Below are positions 30,622 through 35,021 of a DNA stretch of 35,021 nucleotides, one piece after another. The position numbers and the translations under genes were made by a program. The notes under the pieces were generated by a model. The model ran no database searches. It had not been told where the DNA came from and saw only the letters and a list, made by a program, of their open reading frames with translations. Location: positions 1 to 35,021 of the forward strand of contig NZ_AOII01000039.1 of assembly GCF_000337615.1 (NCBI RefSeq), written 5' to 3'. Position 1 is the stretch's first letter. Each line of letters starts with the position of its first letter. This stretch comes from Natrinema pallidum DSM 3751 (GTDB lineage Archaea > Halobacteriota > Halobacteria > Halobacteriales > Natrialbaceae).

Positions 30622-32274
30622 TCAGTGACCGTAGTCGTGGGGGTTCAGCTCGGTGCCGTAATTCTCGGCGTGGTCCGTGTACTCGATGAACCGCGGCGCG
30701 TCGGGATCGAAGGGCCGTTCTAAGCTCTCGAAAGCCTTCTTCTTGTCCCAGCCCTGGAGTTTGCCGACCGCGGATTTGTCCTCTAAGTCGTGGTAGTCGA
30801 GGGTCGGCTCGGTCAGCTCCCAGGCCTTCATGCCCTGCTCGGTGCGGATGATGACGCTCGAGTAGTCGTCGCTCGAGCCGACGGAGCCGACGGTGATGTC
30901 CGAACAGAAGCCGGTGAAGTCGGCGCACTCGTCACAGCCCTTGAGGGCGGCGTCGTGGAAGTTCTCGATGTCTTCCTCGACGATCATCTCGCCGTCGTGG
31001 TCGTAGACCATCATCTTGCCGTCGAGGACGTCCATCTTGCCGATCTCCGACGGCGAGATACCGCGTTGCGCCTCCAATTGCTCGCCCATGAGGCTGTGGT
31101 AGTTGAAGTTCTTCGTACACATCAGCGCGATCGTGTAGTCGACCGCGCGGATGCCCTCGTTTTGGGCCTGGTAATCCCACTCGAAGTCCTGCAGGGCGCG
31201 GATACCCTCGATCTCACAGGGCGTGCCGACGATCGCGATGCTGAGGTCGTCCCAGGACTTGTCCGGGAGCTTGTGTTCCCAGCGCTCGAGGTCGAGGTTG
31301 CCAAGCGCCATCGTCTGGTTGTAGACGGTGCCGGCGTTCGCGATGAGTTCCTCGGTCGTCGTCGCGAGATAGCTCTCGGCCTTCCAGGCCTCCTCGTCGC
31401 TCTCGGTGGCGACGAGCGCGCCGTCGATCTCGCCCGCCTCGAGCAGCGTCGCGAGGACACCGGTGACGACGCCGCCGTCCTGAGCTCCGTCGGTCCAGTC
31501 GTCCTCGACCGTCGCGGAGAACTCCGTGATCGGGTCGCCGGCACCCGTGACGTTGTCCTCGCCGCCGGTGATCTTCCACTGGCGCTCGTAGCGCATGCCG
31601 CCGCGGGGGCAGAAGTCCCAACACAGCGAACAGCCCGTACACATCTTGACCAGTTCCGGGTGGCCGTCGTCGCCGATGCCGATCGAGTCCGACGGGCAGG
31701 CGGCGACACAGGTCCCACACTGGATACAGCGACCCTCGTCGATGACCGCCTCGTCCAGTTCCATGAACCAGGTCTTCTCGTCGGGCGTTTCGATGTCGTT
31801 CATCCGCGACCGGATCGCGTACTCCGGCGTCTCCAGATCGACGCCCTCGGGAACCCCGACGCGCGTATCGGGTGCGTCGTCGTAGACGTCCTGGCTGACG
31901 TCCTCGGCGGGCTCGGTGAACTCGAGGTCGCCGAGATCGCCCATCTCGTCGACGTTGGCCGCGCCGGCTCCGTCCGTGGCGACGCGTTTATCGCCGGTCG
32001 ATTCGGCCGCCGGTTCAGCGGTCTTCTCGCCGCAGGTGCAGGTGTCGGGCGAGCAACTGTCGCCCGCCGCGTTCGCGCCGCCGTCGGTCGCGATGGCACC
32101 CGCTCGAGCGTGGTCGGTGTTCGCCCGGGATCGGGACGCGCTACCCTCGGCGTCGGGGACGACGACAGCGTCGCCATCGTCGTCCGAGGCCGGAACGTGG
32201 GGGAATCGGCGGTCGTCCTCGCCGCTCGCTCGATCCGAGGACTCACTACGTTCGTCCTCGCCCTCAGTCCCCAT
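30622..32274 (-). CDS. FrhB/FpoF-like F420 dehydrogenase subunit with two [4Fe-4S] motifs
   Basis: The 550-residue protein has a disordered acidic N-terminus (1-150) with a small cysteine cluster (CSPDTCTC, 74-81). A two-cluster ferredoxin domain follows: CIQCGTCVAACP (183-194) and CTGCSLCWDFCP (212-223). A large FrhB-type domain comes next, with VGTPCEIEGIRAL, ALMCTKNFNY and GCDECADFTGFCSD. FrhB-like proteins oxidise F420H2 using FAD and FeS centres. The gene starts inside the end of the siroheme reductase gene, so it is translationally coupled and probably feeds electrons to it. The ATG at 32274 is chosen; a GTG at 32283 is the alternative. Ferredoxin as donor cannot be excluded. Confidence 0.88.
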   Translation of the reverse strand: MGTEGEDERSESSDRASGEDDRRFPHVPASDDDGDAVVVPDAEGSASRSRANTDHARAGAIATDGGANAAGDSCSPDTCTCGEKTAEPAAESTGDKRVATDGAGAANVDEMGDLGDLEFTEPAEDVSQDVYDDAPDTRVGVPEGVDLETPEYAIRSRMNDIETPDEKTWFMELDEAVIDEGRCIQCGTCVAACPSDSIGIGDDGHPELVKMCTGCSLCWDFCPRGGMRYERQWKITGGEDNVTGAGDPITEFSATVEDDWTDGAQDGGVVTGVLATLLEAGEIDGALVATESDEEAWKAESYLATTTEELIANAGTVYNQTMALGNLDLERWEHKLPDKSWDDLSIAIVGTPCEIEGIRALQDFEWDYQAQNEGIRAVDYTIALMCTKNFNYHSLMGEQLEAQRGISPSEIGKMDVLDGKMMVYDHDGEMIVEEDIENFHDAALKGCDECADFTGFCSDITVGSVGSSDDYSSVIIRTEQGMKAWELTEPTLDYHDLEDKSAVGKLQGWDKKKAFESLERPFDPDAPRFIEYTDHAENYGTELNPHDYGH

Positions 32275-33985
32275 GGGCAACACCCCGTGCGACCGGCGCG
32301 TCGGCCCCTTGCATGATCGTCCGGAGTTGCTCGTTGTCGACGCCCCGACACCACTCGTAGAACGTCTCGCCCTCGTCGCGGTCGGCGGAGTAGGCCTCGA
32401 ACAGTTGCTCTAAGGCCGGGATCACGGCGTCGGCGGGGACGGCGCTCTCGACCCAGTCGAGGAACTCGTTGTCAGCACCGAGCGAGCCGCCGAGGCCGAA
32501 GTCCATTCCCTCGACGATGTCGTCCTCGTCCTCGAGTTTGACGGTCTCGCCCCGGAAGCCGATGTCGGCGATCTGTGGCTGGGCACACGACGCGGAACAG
32601 CCGGACATGTGCATCCGTATGGCCTCGATATCGTCGGGCACGTCGATGCGGTCGTCGAGTTCGCGAGCCCAGCGCTTGGTCCGCTTTTTCGTCTCGATGA
32701 TGGCGTAGTTACAGAACTCGTTACCCGTACAGCCGACCGCGCCCCGCGAGAACGGCCCGGGATCGGGGCTGTACTCCTGTGCGAACGGTTCCGCCAGCAG
32801 GTCGTCGACGTTCTCGTCGGGGATGTGGGTGATGAGGAAGTTCTGGTCGGTTGCGAGGCGAACGGAGGCGTCCTCGGTGCCGTACTTCTCGGCGGCGCGG
32901 GCGGCTGCGGCGAACTCGTCGCCGCCCATGCGGCCGGCGATGACGTTGAAGCCGACGTAGTTGAGTCCGTCCTGTTTCTGTTCGTGGACGCCGACGTGGT
33001 CGCCCTGGTAGCCGACGGTCAGGTTCTGGCCGCCGGTCGGCAGGTCGACCGTACAGCGGTCACGAACGGCTTCCTCGAACGTCTCGGCCCCCAACTGCTC
33101 GACGAGATACCGCATGCGACAGACGCCGCGGTTGTTGCGGTCGCCGAGTTCTTTGAACGTCTGGGCGACGGCGCGGCAGAACTCGACGGCGTCCTCGGGC
33201 TTGATGAAGACATCGAGTTCCGATCCCATCCGCGGGCCGTCGGAGAGACCGCCGCCGACGCGGGCGTGGAAGCCGTAGAGCTGCTGGCCACCGTCGGACT
33301 CGTCCGACGAGCCTCCGGCTTCGCCGGAGACATCGATTTCCTTTTTCGCGGGAACGAGCCCGACGTCGTTGATCTGGGACTGGGCACAGTCGTGGGCGCA
33401 GCCGGTGATCGTGATCTTGAACTTCCGGGGAAGGTTGGCGTACTCGCGGTTCTCGGTGAAGAAGTCCGAGACGGCCTCGATAACCGGTTGGGCGTTGAAA
33501 CACTCGTGATCGTCGAGGCCGGCCGCGGGACATCCGAGGACGTTCCGGGCGGAGTCACCGCAGCCCTGGACCGTCGTCAGGCCGACCTCGTCGTACCGGT
33601 CCCACATCTCGGGCACGTCCTCGACGCGAATCCAGTGTTTCTGGATGTCCTGTCGGGTCGTGATATCGAGGTAGGCGTCGCCCCAGAGGTCGTTCTGTTC
33701 CTCGCCGCCGTACTCCTCGGGGGCGACCGCGAGGTCGTCGGTGACCTCGCCGATGACTTCGGCCTGTTCCGGCGTGAGCTTCCCGCCGGGAACCTTGGTC
33801 CGGATCATGAAGTAGCCCTCCTGCTTCTGGGCGTACATGCCGGCCCACTTCAGGCGCTCCCACTCGCCGCCGCCGGCGCGCGCTTCGATCTCCTCGAAGG
33901 AGAGTGCCGCGTCGGCGTAGTCGTAGACATCGTCGACGACATCCAGCGGGTGTTTCTCCTGTTTGTGTTGTTCGACTGTATTCAC
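32264..33985 (-). CDS. Siroheme [4Fe-4S] sulfite/nitrite reductase
   Basis: The 573-residue enzyme has two ferredoxin-like halves. The cofactor motif is Cx5C (C419, C425 in CTGNEFCNYAIIETKKR) followed by Cx3C (C463, C467 in MSGCSASCAQPQIADIG), which binds siroheme and [4Fe-4S]. Other blocks are DITTRQDIQKHWI, GCGDSARNVLGCPAAG and KITITGCAHDCAQSQINDVG. It reduces sulfite to sulfide or nitrite to ammonia by six electrons; the motifs alone do not decide. The GTG at 33985 (MNTVEQHKQEKHP) is preferred to the ATG at 34087, whose 34 extra residues look non-coding. It overlaps the FrhB-like gene by 11 nt. Transport and assimilation genes are not in the window. Confidence 0.92.
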   Translation of the reverse strand: MNTVEQHKQEKHPLDVVDDVYDYADAALSFEEIEARAGGGEWERLKWAGMYAQKQEGYFMIRTKVPGGKLTPEQAEVIGEVTDDLAVAPEEYGGEEQNDLWGDAYLDITTRQDIQKHWIRVEDVPEMWDRYDEVGLTTVQGCGDSARNVLGCPAAGLDDHECFNAQPVIEAVSDFFTENREYANLPRKFKITITGCAHDCAQSQINDVGLVPAKKEIDVSGEAGGSSDESDGGQQLYGFHARVGGGLSDGPRMGSELDVFIKPEDAVEFCRAVAQTFKELGDRNNRGVCRMRYLVEQLGAETFEEAVRDRCTVDLPTGGQNLTVGYQGDHVGVHEQKQDGLNYVGFNVIAGRMGGDEFAAAARAAEKYGTEDASVRLATDQNFLITHIPDENVDDLLAEPFAQEYSPDPGPFSRGAVGCTGNEFCNYAIIETKKRTKRWARELDDRIDVPDDIEAIRMHMSGCSASCAQPQIADIGFRGETVKLEDEDDIVEGMDFGLGGSLGADNEFLDWVESAVPADAVIPALEQLFEAYSADRDEGETFYEWCRGVDNEQLRTIMQGADAPVARGVAHGD

Positions 33986-34365
33986 GCGAACCACCTCGTC
34001 GTTCGTCCGGCGACAGAAGTACCGACGCGTCCCGCAGCACGGGCGTTCGTTTGGCAGACCATCGTTTAGCGGGTAATACCACCCCACGACTATACACCCG
34101 CGTAACTCGGCGAATCATGACGTGGATCGCTTTCACCGGCAAGTGTTGCACCCTCGGACGCCCGCCGTCGACGGTACCGAACGGAAACCGACGACAGCAC
34201 GCCACAACGCGCCAGCCGGCATCGCTCCCAGCACGGACGCGTCGGTGATAGCGGCAATCGTCCCCGGTACCGTGTAACCCGTCATATGTCCCCGATCGGC
34301 CGGTGATCCCACACGGGCAGCCACTCCACGAGCGCGTCCCGACCGGCAGTCTACTTGATGGGCGG
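33986..34365. other. Intergenic stretch upstream of the reductase gene
   Basis: It includes possible promoters of the reductase gene: GGTACTTCT on the minus strand about 30 nt before the GTG, and another AT-rich block near 34070. A short open frame at 34133-34324 (minus) lacks a convincing start or family match. Nothing else was recognised. Confidence 0.45.
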
Positions 34366-34989
34366 TCAGTCGACGCAGGCGACGAGCGTTCCGTGAGTCC
34401 GCGGGTCGGGATCGAACGACAACTCTTCGGCGACGCCGTTGTACCGCGCCCGGAGCAGGATGCGTTCATCGAAATAGTACACGACGCGGACATCCCACTC
34501 GGTGCGTTGGTCCGCGAACGACTGGCGCGTCCCCTTCGTCAGGTTGTAGCGAATCGCCACCAAAACGGCATCCCCGGTTCCGGCCGGATCGATCGGTGCT
34601 GTCCGGTACGCCGTCCGGTGAAGCGTGACGGTCCGTGCCAGCGACCCGTACCGGGCGAGAAACGCGTTCCGTCGATACGCCCGCTCGAACTCGGTGACGT
34701 ACCGGCTCACACCGTACACCGCCGACGATCGCGAGCCGGCTGCCGGACTGCGGTCCCCGCCGGCGTTCGCCTTCGACGGCGGTGCTGGATACGGCAGCGA
34801 CTCGAGTGTGTCCGCACTATCGGTCCGGTCGGGCTCGGGGCGCTCGACATCGCTGCAGTCGTGCCGATCCGCGGGAACGATGCCGGACTCGAGCGATGGG
34901 GCGGTCACGCCGCTCGGGTCGGACTCGAACCCACCCGTGGCGACCGCCGCGGTCGTCGCGATCGACGCGAGAACCGTTCGTCGAGAGGG
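34366..34989 (-). CDS. Tat-exported protein of unknown function, 5' end missing
   Basis: The coding frame runs from the stop at 34366 to the point where genomic sequence ends (34989). The visible N-terminus is PSRRTVLASIATTAAVATGG, a Tat signal that lacks its initiator, so only a few codons are lost. The linker (about 30-95) is acidic and Ser/Pro-rich. The C-terminal domain (about 95-207) has WDVRVVYYFDERILLRARYN and ends RTHGTLVACVD. It is not a lipoprotein (no lipobox) and no family was recognised. The first five residues of a naive translation (MYKRQ) come from the sequencing adapter and must be dropped. Confidence 0.65.
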   Translation of the reverse strand, partial: PSRRTVLASIATTAAVATGGFESDPSGVTAPSLESGIVPADRHDCSDVERPEPDRTDSADTLESLPYPAPPSKANAGGDRSPAAGSRSSAVYGVSRYVTEFERAYRRNAFLARYGSLARTVTLHRTAYRTAPIDPAGTGDAVLVAIRYNLTKGTRQSFADQRTEWDVRVVYYFDERILLRARYNGVAEELSFDPDPRTHGTLVACVD

Positions 34990-35021
34990 CTGTCTCTTAT
35001 ACACATCTCTGATGGCGCGAG
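34990..35021. other. Sequencing adapter contamination (Tn5 mosaic end plus primer)
   Basis: Bases 34990-35008 read CTGTCTCTTATACACATCT, the 19-bp Tn5 mosaic end used in Nextera tagmentation. They are followed by CTGATGGCGCGAG (35009-35021), the start of the reverse complement of the 454-style adapter used in early Nextera kits. These bases are not part of the genome. Confidence 0.97.

Noticed and set aside
32609..34069. 486-residue plus-strand frame
   Set aside because: It is antisense to the siroheme reductase, whose cofactor motifs are clear on the minus strand.
34133..34324. 63-residue minus-strand frame
   Set aside because: It has no promoter or family match and the composition is not typical of a haloarchaeal gene.
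34990..35004. ATG giving MYKRQ as the start of the last gene
   Set aside because: These codons are inside the Tn5 mosaic end; they are an adapter artefact.
1..35021. CRISPR array, rRNA or complete insertion sequence
   Set aside because: No regularly spaced repeats, rRNA blocks or transposase motifs (DDE, or HUH with zinc finger) were found on either strand.

Overview
The window is the end of a contig from an extremely halophilic archaeon (class Halobacteria, probably Natrialbales; the genus is a guess). The proteins are strongly acidic, the DNA is GC-rich with GC-ending codons, and most genes have a TATA-like box about 22-33 nt before the start codon and almost no leader, as in leaderless haloarchaeal transcripts. 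Several exported proteins begin with twin-arginine (Tat) signals, and the SRP54, UPF0200 and UPF0201 genes are archaeal types. The last 32 bases (34990-35021) are not genomic: they match the Tn5 mosaic end plus a Nextera/454-style adapter.

Layout. 0.1-6.5 kb: a membrane-anchored winged-helix protein, a tiny membrane protein, a 2H-phosphoesterase, an XPD/DinG-type iron-sulfur helicase, an exported-type beta-domain protein, a CDF cation transporter and a YfcE-like phosphoesterase. 6.8-8.9 kb: an AT-richer island with three small membrane proteins and a Tat-exported precursor whose C-terminal 75 residues carry the cysteine pattern of halocin C8. 8.95-12.65 kb: an M29 aminopeptidase, a universal stress protein, and a three-gene minus-strand operon (flavoprotein, VOC dioxygenase, alpha/beta hydrolase). 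12.8-15.9 kb: one 1040-residue Tat-exported protein with a staphylococcal-nuclease domain set among duplicated domains. 16.0-16.9 kb: two divergent small membrane proteins and tRNA-Arg(UCU). 17.1-21.7 kb: a UPF0200 kinase-like gene overlapping a UPF0201 gene, a CBS-MaoC fusion, a Tat lipoprotein and srp54. 21.7-26.9 kb: a decayed potassium-channel pore, an orphan HicB-like gene, two divergent double-rhodanese sulfurtransferases, a degenerate polysaccharide-deacetylase lipoprotein, a ferritin-like protein and a small acidic helical protein. 27.0-29.9 kb: thiE-thiM, a HAD hydrolase and a GNAT acetyltransferase. 30.6-34.0 kb: a siroheme sulfite/nitrite reductase overlapping an F420-dehydrogenase-like FrhB protein with two [4Fe-4S] motifs. 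34.4 kb to the end: a Tat-exported protein cut by the adapter.

The strongest leads are the halocin C8-like precursor with paired direct repeats upstream of its promoter, the nuclease fusion with a glycine/histidine repeat tail, and the reductase-FrhB pair, which looks like a split form of the F420-dependent sulfite reductase (Fsr) of methanogens. No CRISPR array, intact insertion sequence or rRNA was seen. All family calls come from reading motifs; no database search was possible.
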